From Chloroflexota bacterium (GTDB taxonomy: Bacteria; Chloroflexota; Anaerolineae; Anaerolineales; VGOW01): a DNA stretch of 57,482 bases. This document shows, one piece after another, positions 46,984-54,818 of the stretch. Made by a program: the position numbers and the translations under genes. The DNA lies in assembly GCA_016197225.1 (NCBI GenBank), contig JACPWC010000118.1, positions 1-57,482 of the forward strand, written 5' to 3'. The notes below the pieces were generated by a model, which was not told the origin of the DNA, did no database searches, and saw nothing but the letters and a program-made list of their open reading frames with translations. The number at the start of each line of letters is the position of its first letter. The stretch's first letter is position 1.

Positions 46984-48480
46984 ATGTCTCGTCAACGAAT
47001 CATTGCTCTCACCCTGGGCATCATGCTCAGCATCTTCATGGCCTCAATGGAAGCCACCGTCGTAGCCACGGCCATGCCCACCATCGTCAGCCAACTCGGC
47101 GGTTTGGCGTCGTACAGTTGGGTGTTCTCGGCCTACATGCTGGCCTCGACAACCACCGTGCCGCTCTTCGGCAAGTTTTCCGATTTGTACGGGCGGCGGC
47201 CAGTCTACGCCGTCTCCATGACTCTGTTTCTCGCCGGCTCGCTCTTGTGCGGCCTGGCCGGAAGCATGGAGCAGTTGATCTTCTTCCGCGTCGTGCAGGG
47301 ACTGGGCGCGGGCGGTATTCTGCCGCTGGCCTTCATCATCATCGGCGACACCTTCAGCTTTGAACAACGCGCCCGCATGCAGGGCGTGTTCTCCGGCGTG
47401 TGGGGCGTGTCGTCCGTCGTCGGCCCGTTGCTCGGCGGCTTCCTGGTGGATACCGTCTCGTGGCACTGGGTCTTTTACATCAACCTCATCCCCGGCTTGC
47501 TGGCCGGAACGTTGGTGATGCTCTCGTTGGCGGACGGCGCCCGCAAGACGGCGGGCGTGGCGCAAGTGGACTTCCTCGGCGCGGGCGTGATGAGTGCCGG
47601 TGTTGTTGCGTTGTTGTTGGGGCTGTTTGAACTGGGCACGCCCGTCGGTTGGGGATTGCTGGCGACAGCGGCACTGCTCTTCGCCGCCTTGATCTGGATC
47701 GAGCGGCGAGCCGCCGATCCCATCCTGCCCCTGCTCATGTTCCGTGATCGTTTGTTTGCCGTCGCCTGCGGGCACGGCCTGTTGACCGGGTTCGCCATGT
47801 TCGGTAGCCTGGCCTTTGTGCCGCTGTTCGTGCAGGCCGTGCTGGGAACCAGCGCCACCGTCGCCGGTTCCACCTTGACCCCAATGCTGATCAGTTGGGT
47901 CATCGCCAGCATCGTCAGTAGCCGTCTCTTGCTGGCGGTGAGCTACCGCTCGTTGGCTCTGTTCGGCATGTGCCTGCTCACGTTGGGCACGTTCCTGATG
48001 ACCCGGATCGGCGTCGCCGTCTCTCAGATCAACCTGATCATCTATTTGGGCATGATGGGCGTCGGCATGGGCTTTTCGATCCCGTCATTCCTCATCGCCG
48101 TGCAGAGCACGGTCGAAAAGCGCTCGATGGGCGTTGCCACGTCCACCTTGCAGTTCAGCCGCAGTATCGGCGGCACGCTGGGGGTGAGCATGATGGGAGC
48201 CGCCCTCGGTGGCTGGCTGATTTCCAATCTCAAGGCCGCCGGTTTGGAGTCGGCGGCTGTTTCGGTGGACAGCCTGCTCGATCCGATTGCCCGGTCTGCC
48301 TCCAGCGCCTTGTTGAATGAGGCGTTGAAGAACGCGCTGGCCGGGGCGATTCAAGGCGTGTTCGTCATCGCTTTCATCGCCGCCGCGCTGGGCCTGGCGA
48401 TAACGGCCCTCACGCCCAAAGGCAACATTGCCCAGTTGGCGACCCGGCAAGCCGAGAAAGTCGAACAACCTGCGCTCTGA
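46984..48480 (+). CDS. MFS drug exporter, DHA2 (14-helix) family
   Basis: Membrane transporter of 498 residues. LGIMLSIFMASMEATVVATAMP in helix 1 and the motif GKFSDLYGRRPVY between helices 2 and 3 are typical of EmrB/QacA exporters. FRVVQGLGAGGILPLAF is motif B and GVWGVSSVVGPLLGG motif C of antiporters. AGGAGAACC precedes the ATG eight bases after the protease stop. A role in multidrug or metabolite export by proton antiport is likely. Confidence 0.9.
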   Translation: MSRQRIIALTLGIMLSIFMASMEATVVATAMPTIVSQLGGLASYSWVFSAYMLASTTTVPLFGKFSDLYGRRPVYAVSMTLFLAGSLLCGLAGSMEQLIFFRVVQGLGAGGILPLAFIIIGDTFSFEQRARMQGVFSGVWGVSSVVGPLLGGFLVDTVSWHWVFYINLIPGLLAGTLVMLSLADGARKTAGVAQVDFLGAGVMSAGVVALLLGLFELGTPVGWGLLATAALLFAALIWIERRAADPILPLLMFRDRLFAVACGHGLLTGFAMFGSLAFVPLFVQAVLGTSATVAGSTLTPMLISWVIASIVSSRLLLAVSYRSLALFGMCLLTLGTFLMTRIGVAVSQINLIIYLGMMGVGMGFSIPSFLIAVQSTVEKRSMGVATSTLQFSRSIGGTLGVSMMGAALGGWLISNLKAAGLESAAVSVDSLLDPIARSASSALLNEALKNALAGAIQGVFVIAFIAAALGLAITALTPKGNIAQLATRQAEKVEQPAL

Positions 48481-48535
48481 CGCGAAGATGTTTTTGCATT
48501 CCCCTTGAAAAACTATCACGACCGCGAAGATTCTG

Positions 48536-48598
48536 ATCCGCGAAGGGCCACGAAGGAGCACGAAGAATCCTTCGTGTAACTTCGTGTCCTTCGTGGAT
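48536..48598. repeat. Palindromic word repeat (CCACGAAGG type)
   Basis: CCACGAAGGAGCACGAAG words, then complement (CCTTCGTGG at 48588-48596). It is between the MFS exporter and the GMC oxidoreductase. Related to 21853. The rest of the 146-base gap is featureless. Confidence 0.88.
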
Positions 48599-48626
48599 TC
48601 CTTTGGTTGCGGCTGGAGGCCGTGCT

Positions 48627-49946
48627 ATGAAAAAAGAAGGAGATGTCATCGTGATCGGCTCCGGGCCGGGCGGGGCCACAATGGCTCGCGGCCTGGCCCG
48701 CGCGGGCAAGCGCGTGCTTCTGCTCGAACGCGGCAAGGACTGGCGGCGCTCGCCGCTCTACGGCACGTACCCCGGCGCGCTCATGTACGCTGACCGCAAC
48801 GCTCTGCTCTTCACCCGCGAAGGCCTCAACATCATCCGCCCGCTCATGGCCGGTGGCGCGACGAGCATGTACTGCGGTTGCGCCGCCCCGCCGCCCGCCT
48901 GGTTCAAAGATAAATACAAGATCGATCTCGATAAGTACGTGACCGAGACGATTGACGAATTGAAGATTGCGCCCCTGCCGCCCGAACTCAGGGGAACCGC
49001 CTCCACCCGTTTAGCCGACTCGGCCAATGCGCTTGGCTACGACTGGCAACCCCTGCCCAAATTCATGAGTCCGGCGCGCACGAAGCATTTCGACTGCGGC
49101 GCAAAGTGCATGTTAGGCTGTCGTTGCGGCGCAAAGTGGAACGCGGCGGAGTGGGTGGATGAGGCGACGGCCACCGGCTGTTGCGAGTTCATCGCCGAAG
49201 CACGGGTGGACGAACTGATCGTTGAGAATAGAAAAGTGGTTGGGGTGCGAGGGAGAATTAGAGATAAGAGATTGGAGATTGTGGCCCCGATCGTCGTTTT
49301 GGCCGCCGGTGGCATTGGGTCGCCGCTCCTCCTCAAACGCGCCGGACTGAGTCGCGCCGGTCAGGGAATCGGCATGGACACGACGGTGATGGTCTACGGC
49401 GCGTCGCGCTTCGCAGGCAACGGCAACGAGCCGCCGATGACTTACGAGTGGGCGAACGATGAAGTGGGATACTTGCTCAGCACCCTGATTGACCCCTGGC
49501 TCAACTACCCGATTGTGATGGCGTTGAAAGGGCCGGGCGCGCTCGCCACCTGGCCGCGCTGGAATCACACTCTCGGAATCATGATCAAACTCAAAGATGA
49601 TATTTCGGGTGTCGTCGAGTCCGAACGCAATATCAGCAAGCCGTTCACGGCCAATGACCGGAAGAAGCTCGACCACGCCTCGGCAGTTGCCAAACAGATT
49701 CTCGTCAAGGCCGGGGCCGACCCCGAGTCACTCCTCATGACTCCCCTGCGCGGCACGCACCCCTGCGCCACCGTCCGCATCGGCCCCGAAGGGGTGCTCG
49801 ACCAGAACTTGCAGACCGAAATTGAGAACTTGTACGTCTGCGACGCCAGCGCCTTCCCCGAATCGCTTGCCCGACCGACGGTGCTGACGATTATTGGGTT
49901 GGGGAAGAGGTTGGTGGAGCATCTGCTGAGAGAAGAGGGCCACTGA
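48627..49946 (+). CDS. GMC-type FAD-dependent oxidoreductase
   Basis: Flavoprotein of 439 residues. The FAD-binding motif VIVIGSGPGGATMARGLA is at 8-25, the second dinucleotide-region motif is VLAAGGIGSPLLL, and the C-terminal segment VCDASAFPESLARPTVLTI is typical of the GMC_oxred_C fold. CGAKCMLGCRCGAKW near residue 160 is a Cys-rich stretch found in a group of prokaryotic members. Substrates are likely alcohols or sugars. A word-like run at 49251-49281 encodes GRIRDKRLEIVA between two strands. The start has GGAGG upstream. Confidence 0.85.
   Translation: MKKEGDVIVIGSGPGGATMARGLARAGKRVLLLERGKDWRRSPLYGTYPGALMYADRNALLFTREGLNIIRPLMAGGATSMYCGCAAPPPAWFKDKYKIDLDKYVTETIDELKIAPLPPELRGTASTRLADSANALGYDWQPLPKFMSPARTKHFDCGAKCMLGCRCGAKWNAAEWVDEATATGCCEFIAEARVDELIVENRKVVGVRGRIRDKRLEIVAPIVVLAAGGIGSPLLLKRAGLSRAGQGIGMDTTVMVYGASRFAGNGNEPPMTYEWANDEVGYLLSTLIDPWLNYPIVMALKGPGALATWPRWNHTLGIMIKLKDDISGVVESERNISKPFTANDRKKLDHASAVAKQILVKAGADPESLLMTPLRGTHPCATVRIGPEGVLDQNLQTEIENLYVCDASAFPESLARPTVLTIIGLGKRLVEHLLREEGH
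49251..49281. repeat. Possible word repeat inside the oxidoreductase gene
   Basis: AGAATTAGAGATAAGAGATT followed by GGAGATT resembles the AGATTGGAGATT-type words of this genome but has no complement half. It is in frame. It could be simple AG-rich coding, so confidence is modest. Confidence 0.4.
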
Positions 49947-49982
49947 TCGCTTCGAATGATCGTAACTGCTCACGGGCTTCTA

Positions 49983-50072
49983 TTAGAACGCTGATAAACG
50001 CGGACGCTTTGTGCGCTGATCGTCGCTGATTTTTTCAAAAATATCTGCGCGCTTCGCGTCTGCGTTCCAATA
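49983..50072. repeat. Palindromic word repeat (GAACGCTGATAAACGCGGAC type)
   Basis: GAACGCTGATAAACGCGGAC, a GCGCTGAT word, an A/T centre, then complement words including CGCTTCGCGTCTGCGTTC. The right half matches the RidA tail word at 24780. It fills the gap upstream of recF. Confidence 0.88.
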
Positions 50073-50152
50073 AAGTTTTTCGTGAAGCGTGACTTCGGCG
50101 TTCTCAAAACTAATTATCTTGCCGACTGCTCTCATGTTAGAATCCGACTCCA

Positions 50153-51370
50153 ATGCGCGTCGCCCACCTCTCCCTCACCAACTTCCGCAACTACACCCGC
50201 CTCGAGGCCGATCTTCCCGCCGGGCCGCTCATCCTGATAGGCAACAACGCGCAAGGCAAGACCAGCTTACTTGAGGCCATCTATTATCTTGCCACCGCCA
50301 GTTCGCCGCACGCCACCACCGACCGCCAACTGATCCACTGGCTGGCCCTGCGCAACGACCCGCGCCCCTTCTTCAAGATTGTAGCCGAAGTTCACACCGC
50401 GCGCGAAATTCGCCGGGTGGATATTCGCCTTGAAGTTGAGGATGTGGGCGCGGCCCGCGAGCAACGCTTGAAGAAGACGGTGCTCATCAACGGCCTCAAG
50501 CGGCGGGCCGGCGACCTGCACGGCGCGGTCAACGTGGTGCTGTTCCTGCCGCAGGACATGGCCTTAGTGGAAGGCTCCCCCGGCGACCGGCGGCGATACC
50601 TGGATTCCACGCTCTGCCAGGTTGATCCGGTTTATGCGCTGGCGCTGGGCGAGTACGGAAAAATCCTTTCGCAGAGAAACGCCCTGCTCAAGCAACTGCA
50701 AGAGCGCAACGGAAATAGCAACGGCGTCGAGTTGGAGTTTTGGGATGGGGAGCTTTGTCGTCATGGGGCAACATTGATCGCGGCCCGGGCGCGGGCGCTG
50801 GAAGAAATTGGGCGCTTCGCCGCTTCCATTCATCGCGAGTTGACCGAGGGCGCAGAGCACTTGCGGCTGGCCTATCAACCGGCCTTCGACCCGCTGGCCG
50901 ACGACACCCCTCAAATTGGCCTCGGCCTCGACGTGCCGGTCACGCGCTCCGGCGTCGGCCCGGAGTCCATCGCCCAAAGTTTGCGCGAGAAGCTGGAGGC
51001 TACGCGGCGGCAGGAGATCGAGCGCGGCATGACGCTCACCGGCCCGCACCGCGACGACGTGCGTTTTCTCGCCAGCGGCATTGACCTCGGCATCTACGGC
51101 TCGCGCGGGCAGGGGCGCACGGCGGTGCTTGCGCTCAAACTGGCCGAGCTGGCGTGGATGACCGACAAAGCCGGCGAGCCGCCTATCCTTCTGCTCGACG
51201 AAGTGCTGGCCGAGCTTGACCCGCAGCGGCGGCGCGACCTGCTCAAGCGACTCGGCGGCGTGGAGCAGTCGGTGATGACGACGACCGATTTGAATTTGTT
51301 CGAGCCGGAGTTTGTGGGGACGGTTGAAAAGTGGCGGGTGGTGAGCGGAACGATCCAGAATAACCAATAA
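50153..51370 (+). CDS. recF: DNA replication and repair protein RecF
   Basis: ABC-type ATPase of the SMC/RecF family, 405 residues. Walker A GNNAQGKTSLLEAIYYLA (about 31-48), signature GSRGQGRTAVLALKLAE and Walker B PILLLDEVLAELDPQRR match RecF. It loads RecA with RecO/RecR at single-stranded gaps. It lies away from dnaN and gyrB, which are not in the window. The last residues (NNQ) and stop codon are within an AATAACCAATAAC repeat, so the tail has been replaced. Confidence 0.95.
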   Translation: MRVAHLSLTNFRNYTRLEADLPAGPLILIGNNAQGKTSLLEAIYYLATASSPHATTDRQLIHWLALRNDPRPFFKIVAEVHTAREIRRVDIRLEVEDVGAAREQRLKKTVLINGLKRRAGDLHGAVNVVLFLPQDMALVEGSPGDRRRYLDSTLCQVDPVYALALGEYGKILSQRNALLKQLQERNGNSNGVELEFWDGELCRHGATLIAARARALEEIGRFAASIHRELTEGAEHLRLAYQPAFDPLADDTPQIGLGLDVPVTRSGVGPESIAQSLREKLEATRRQEIERGMTLTGPHRDDVRFLASGIDLGIYGSRGQGRTAVLALKLAELAWMTDKAGEPPILLLDEVLAELDPQRRRDLLKRLGGVEQSVMTTTDLNLFEPEFVGTVEKWRVVSGTIQNNQ

Positions 51371-51398
51371 CGAATATCGTTAGTAGTTATTGGTTATT
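51359..51398. repeat. Palindromic repeat between recF and rsmG
   Basis: Thirteen-base perfect arms AATAACCAATAAC (51359-51371) and complement (51386-51398). It contains the stop codon of recF on one strand and that of rsmG on the other. It could form a bidirectional terminator for the convergent pair. Confidence 0.92.
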
Positions 51399-52116
51399 TC
51401 AACGGCTCCTTACCCGGCACTCCCGCCCGGCGCGGATACTTCCCCGGTGTGGCCGCCACTTTATCAAAGACGACCAGGTAGCGCGGCTCGACCACGCCCG
51501 GCAGTTCAACCGACGTGATCTGAGCCAGGCTCCCGCCCAAAATTTTCGCCGCCCGCTCTGCACCGTGAGTCTCGGCCGGGGCGCTTTCCCCTTTTTGCGC
51601 CAGCGCCTTGCCGCCCATCTTCACCAGCGGCAATAAATACTCCAGCAAGATCGGCATTTCGGCCACTGCCCGCGCGGCGGCCCAATCGTATTTTTCGCGG
51701 TGTGCCCCATCCTGCCCGACTTCCTCGGCCCGGCCCTTGATCACCATCACGTCCTTCAACTCCAACCTGCCGACGACGTGCTCGAGAAACGTCACCTTCT
51801 TGCCCACCGACTCCACCAGCGTCAGCTTCAACTCCGGGCAAATGATCTTCAGCGGCAGGCCGGGGAAACCGGCCCCGGTGCCGATGTCAATCAGCGAAGC
51901 GCGTGTTGCATATTGCGTATTGCGTATTGCCAGAAGACACGACAGCGAATCGGCGAAGTGTTTGATTTCAACGTCCGCCGGGCTTTTGATGGCGGTAAGG
52001 TTGAACTTCTCGTTCCATTCGGCAAGTTCGGCGGCGTAAATGCGAAAGGCGGCGAGTTGGGCGGGGGTAAGGTCGAGACCAAGCAGTTGTTTGACGGCAG
52101 AGGAGAGACGGTTCAT
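51394..52116 (-). CDS. rsmG: 16S rRNA (guanine-N7)-methyltransferase RsmG
   Basis: SAM-dependent methyltransferase of 240 residues that modifies G527 of 16S rRNA (RsmG/GidB). It has LTAIKSPADVEIKHFADSLS, SAM motif I IDIGTGAGFPGLPLKI, KKVTFLEHVV, and AAARAVAEMPILLEYLLPL. Between DSLSCLL and the SAM motif, where others have only a short link, about ten residues (AIRNTQYATRAS) are encoded by a GCGTATTGCGTATT-type repeat in frame. Its stop is within the repeat at 51359. It is convergent with recF and divergent from the PBP gene. Confidence 0.92.
   Translation of the reverse strand: MNRLSSAVKQLLGLDLTPAQLAAFRIYAAELAEWNEKFNLTAIKSPADVEIKHFADSLSCLLAIRNTQYATRASLIDIGTGAGFPGLPLKIICPELKLTLVESVGKKVTFLEHVVGRLELKDVMVIKGRAEEVGQDGAHREKYDWAAARAVAEMPILLEYLLPLVKMGGKALAQKGESAPAETHGAERAAKILGGSLAQITSVELPGVVEPRYLVVFDKVAATPGKYPRRAGVPGKEPLK
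51901..51931. repeat. Word repeat inserted in frame in rsmG
   Basis: GCGTGTTGCATATTGCGTAT and following copies, the word of the intergenic palindrome at 37326. Read on the minus strand it gives AIRNTQYATR. Confidence 0.88.
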
Positions 52117-52172
52117 TGGTGGAAATTATAACTGGAGTAAGCCGCAATTGATCACTAATCATCCCAACCACC

Positions 52173-52266
52173 CGCCCAAAAAAGATGACGGGCGTTTCCT
52201 GTAAACCTCTGCAACACGCCCTTGCGCAAAAACGTTTACAATTGGCGCACGGGCGTGTTTTGTTTT
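52173..52266 (+). promoter_or_regulatory. Possible attenuator in the PBP leader
   Basis: Four segments can pair in two exclusive ways. Segment 1 CGCCC (52173-52177), 2 GGGCGT (52190-52195), 3 ACACGCCC (about 52214-52221), 4 GGGCGTGTT (52251-52259). Pairs 1:2 and 3:4 (with inner GCGC/GCGC) put a TTTTGTTTT run after the 3:4 stem, a terminator form; 2:3 would prevent it. The PBP ATG follows about 21 bases after the run. A regulatory role is inferred only. Confidence 0.4.
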
Positions 52267-52287
52267 CTGCTTCCTGCTCTTACCTCC

Positions 52288-54795
52288 ATGCGTCGCCGTC
52301 TCTTTCTCTCCTCGTTTGCACTATTGCTTGTGCTCGTCTCACTGATCACGCACTCACTGTTCACCGATTTACCCTCCCTCGACCGCCTCACCGAAGCCCT
52401 CACCGTCCCCTCCACCAAAATTCTCGCCCGCGACGGGCGACTGCTCTACGAAATCACCGACCCGGCCGGAGTGCGCCACACCACCCTGCCACTCGACGAA
52501 ATTCCGCTTGCCTGCCAGCAAGCCACCGTCGCCGTCGAAGACGCCAGCTTCTACACCAACCCCGGCGTGGACATCGTCGGCATCGTTCGCGCCCTGTGGA
52601 TCAACATCCAGGGCGGTGAGGTGCTGGCCGGCGGCTCCACCATCACCCAGCAGGTGGCCCGCAACATGTTGCTCGATCCGCAGGAGCGCGCCGAGCGCAC
52701 CCTCCTCCGCAAAATGCGCGAGAGCATCCTCGCCTGGCGGCTGTCGCAGGCTTACACCAAAGACCAAACCCTCGAACTCTACCTCAACCAGACTTACTAC
52801 GGCTACCTTGCCTACGGCCTCGACTCTGCCGCTCAAGCCTACTTCGGCAAGAGCGCCCGCGACCTCGACCTGGCCGAGTGCGCCCTGCTGGCCGGCCTGC
52901 CGCAAGCGCCCGCCCTCTTCGACCCGCTCACCGACCCGCAGGCCGCCGACGACAAGCAGATCATTGTGCTCGACCTCATGGTCAAGAACAACTTCATCGC
53001 CGAAGACGAAGCCAAACTTGCCAAAGACGAAGTCCTGCAATTCGCGCCCTCGCCTTTTCCGATCACCGCCCCGCATTTTATCTTTTACGTCTGGAGTCAG
53101 CTTGAAGCGACTTACCCGCCCGACGTTTTGTACTCAGGGTTGACCGTCACCACCACCCTCGACCTTGATCTCACCATCACCGCCGAGCAAATCATCACCC
53201 GCCGGCTCCAATTGTTGGCCGACTCCAGCGAAGTCCCGGGGAGCGTCACCGACGCCGCCCTTGTCGCCCTGGATCCTCACACCGGCCAAATCTTAGCAAT
53301 GGTCGGCTCCCCCGACTACTTCAACGCCGAAATCTCCGGCGCGATCAACATGGCCGTCGCCCCCCGCCAGCCCGGCTCGGCCATCAAACCCATCACCTAC
53401 GCCGCCGCGTTTGATCCGGCCCTGTGCTCCCAATTACCAATAACTAATAACCAATTACAAAATTCTGGCAATTCGTTATTAGTTACTGGTTATTGCCCCT
53501 GGACTCCCGCCACCCTCATCCTCGACGTGCGCACTGCCTTCGTCACCAAAGAAGGTTTTTCGTACGTCCCGCAAAACTACGACCGCAACTTTCACGGGCC
53601 GGTGCTGGCCCGCGAGGCGCTAGGCGGCTCACTCAACATTCCGGCAGTCAAGGCGCTTGATCACATTGGCATCAACAACATGCTGGCCCTGGCCGGCAAG
53701 ATGGGCCTGACGACGCTCTCGGATGCGGATCGTTTCGGCCTGGCCCTCACCCTCGGCGGCGGCGAAGTCCGCCTGGTTGACCTCACCTCCGCCTTCGGCG
53801 TCTTCGCAACCGGCGGCAATTACCAATTACCAATTACTATTCTCAAAATTACTGACGCAGAGAACAACATTGTTTACCAATGGCAACCCCGCCCCGCCGA
53901 GCGCGTTCTTGACGAGCGCGTGGCCTACCTCATCACCGACATCCTCTCCGACAACAACGCCCGCCTCGCCACCTTCGGCCCGAACAGCATCCTGCAAATT
54001 GGCCGCCCGGCCGCCGTCAAAACCGGAACCACCACCGATTTCCGCGACAACTGGACGGTGGGCTACACGCCCGAACTCGCCATCGGCGCCTGGGTGGGCA
54101 ACGCCGACAACAGTCCAATGGTCAACATCAGTGGCGTTGCCGGGGCAGGGCCGATCTGGCACGACTTCATGCGCGCCGCCCTCACCGGCAAGCCCGAAAC
54201 GCCATTCGCCGAGCCGCCCGGCCTCGTCCGCGTCGAAGTCTGCGCCCTCTCCGGCCTGTTGCCAACCGACTACTGCCCGCTCCGCAAAGTTGATCTTTTC
54301 ATTGACGGGACTCAACCGACTCAACCCGACACCTTCTACCAACCCTTCCAAATTGACGCCGCCACCGGCGGTTTAGCCGACGAGAACACCCCGCCCGAAC
54401 GCATCGCTACTCAAGTCTTCCTCGTTCTCCCACCCGAAGCCCAGGAATGGGCGCGGCAAAAAGGCTTGCCGCAAATCCCAAATCCCAATTTCCAAAATCC
54501 CAACTCTAACTCCCAACTCCTCACTCTAACTTCGCCCGACGACTCCACCCTCTACGCCATCTCGCCTCGCCTGCCTCTGGCAAGCCAGCAGATCGTCTTC
54601 AGCGCCGTGAGCGGTGAGGCGATGAAAGGAGTCTCGTTTGTGCTGGACGGGCAAGTCGTGGCAACGCTGACCGAGTCGCCCTATCAACACTTCTGGCAAC
54701 TCGCGCCGGGGCGGCACACCCTGGAGGCGGCGGGGGTGACGGTGAGCGGGGAAACACTGAGAAGCGAACCGATCACGTTTGTCGTGAATCCCTGA
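52288..54795 (+). CDS. Class A penicillin-binding protein (transglycosylase/transpeptidase)
   Basis: Bifunctional cell-wall synthase of 835 residues. N-terminal anchor (SSFALLLVLVSLITHSLF), GT51 domain with EDASFYTNPGVDIVGIVRAL and GGSTITQQVARNML, and the transpeptidase with S364 in PGSAIKP, SLN in GGSLNIPAVKAL and K578 in KTGTTTDFRDNW. The C-terminal part resembles the BiPBP-type tail of PBP1C (SGLLPTDYCP, then a beta-rich domain). Three repeat-derived stretches occur in frame: after residue 382, near 511 and near 729. The start ATG is preferred to an upstream TTG since the signal anchor starts there. Confidence 0.92.
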   Translation: MRRRLFLSSFALLLVLVSLITHSLFTDLPSLDRLTEALTVPSTKILARDGRLLYEITDPAGVRHTTLPLDEIPLACQQATVAVEDASFYTNPGVDIVGIVRALWINIQGGEVLAGGSTITQQVARNMLLDPQERAERTLLRKMRESILAWRLSQAYTKDQTLELYLNQTYYGYLAYGLDSAAQAYFGKSARDLDLAECALLAGLPQAPALFDPLTDPQAADDKQIIVLDLMVKNNFIAEDEAKLAKDEVLQFAPSPFPITAPHFIFYVWSQLEATYPPDVLYSGLTVTTTLDLDLTITAEQIITRRLQLLADSSEVPGSVTDAALVALDPHTGQILAMVGSPDYFNAEISGAINMAVAPRQPGSAIKPITYAAAFDPALCSQLPITNNQLQNSGNSLLVTGYCPWTPATLILDVRTAFVTKEGFSYVPQNYDRNFHGPVLAREALGGSLNIPAVKALDHIGINNMLALAGKMGLTTLSDADRFGLALTLGGGEVRLVDLTSAFGVFATGGNYQLPITILKITDAENNIVYQWQPRPAERVLDERVAYLITDILSDNNARLATFGPNSILQIGRPAAVKTGTTTDFRDNWTVGYTPELAIGAWVGNADNSPMVNISGVAGAGPIWHDFMRAALTGKPETPFAEPPGLVRVEVCALSGLLPTDYCPLRKVDLFIDGTQPTQPDTFYQPFQIDAATGGLADENTPPERIATQVFLVLPPEAQEWARQKGLPQIPNPNFQNPNSNSQLLTLTSPDDSTLYAISPRLPLASQQIVFSAVSGEAMKGVSFVLDGQVVATLTESPYQHFWQLAPGRHTLEAAGVTVSGETLRSEPITFVVNP
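53431..53497. repeat. Palindromic word repeat in frame in the PBP gene
   Basis: CAATTACCAATAACTAATAA words and their complement (GTTATTAGTTACTGGTTATT) with a 15-base centre. It encodes QLPITNNQLQNSGNSLLVTG, a stretch absent from other class A PBPs at this place. Same family as 51359. Confidence 0.92.
53817..53839. repeat. Half word repeat in the PBP gene
   Basis: Three tandem copies of CAATTAC, encoding NYQLPIT in the segment after FATGG. It has no complement half. Confidence 0.6.
54471..54531. repeat. Tandem words in the PBP C-terminal region
   Basis: Copies of CAAATCCCAAATCCCAATTT and CAACTCTAACTCCCAACTC. They encode an Asn/Pro-rich linker, PQIPNPNFQNPNSNSQL, between the transpeptidase and the C-terminal domain. 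Confidence 0.65.
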
Positions 54796-54818
54796 CTTCC
54801 CAATGATACAATCCTCGC

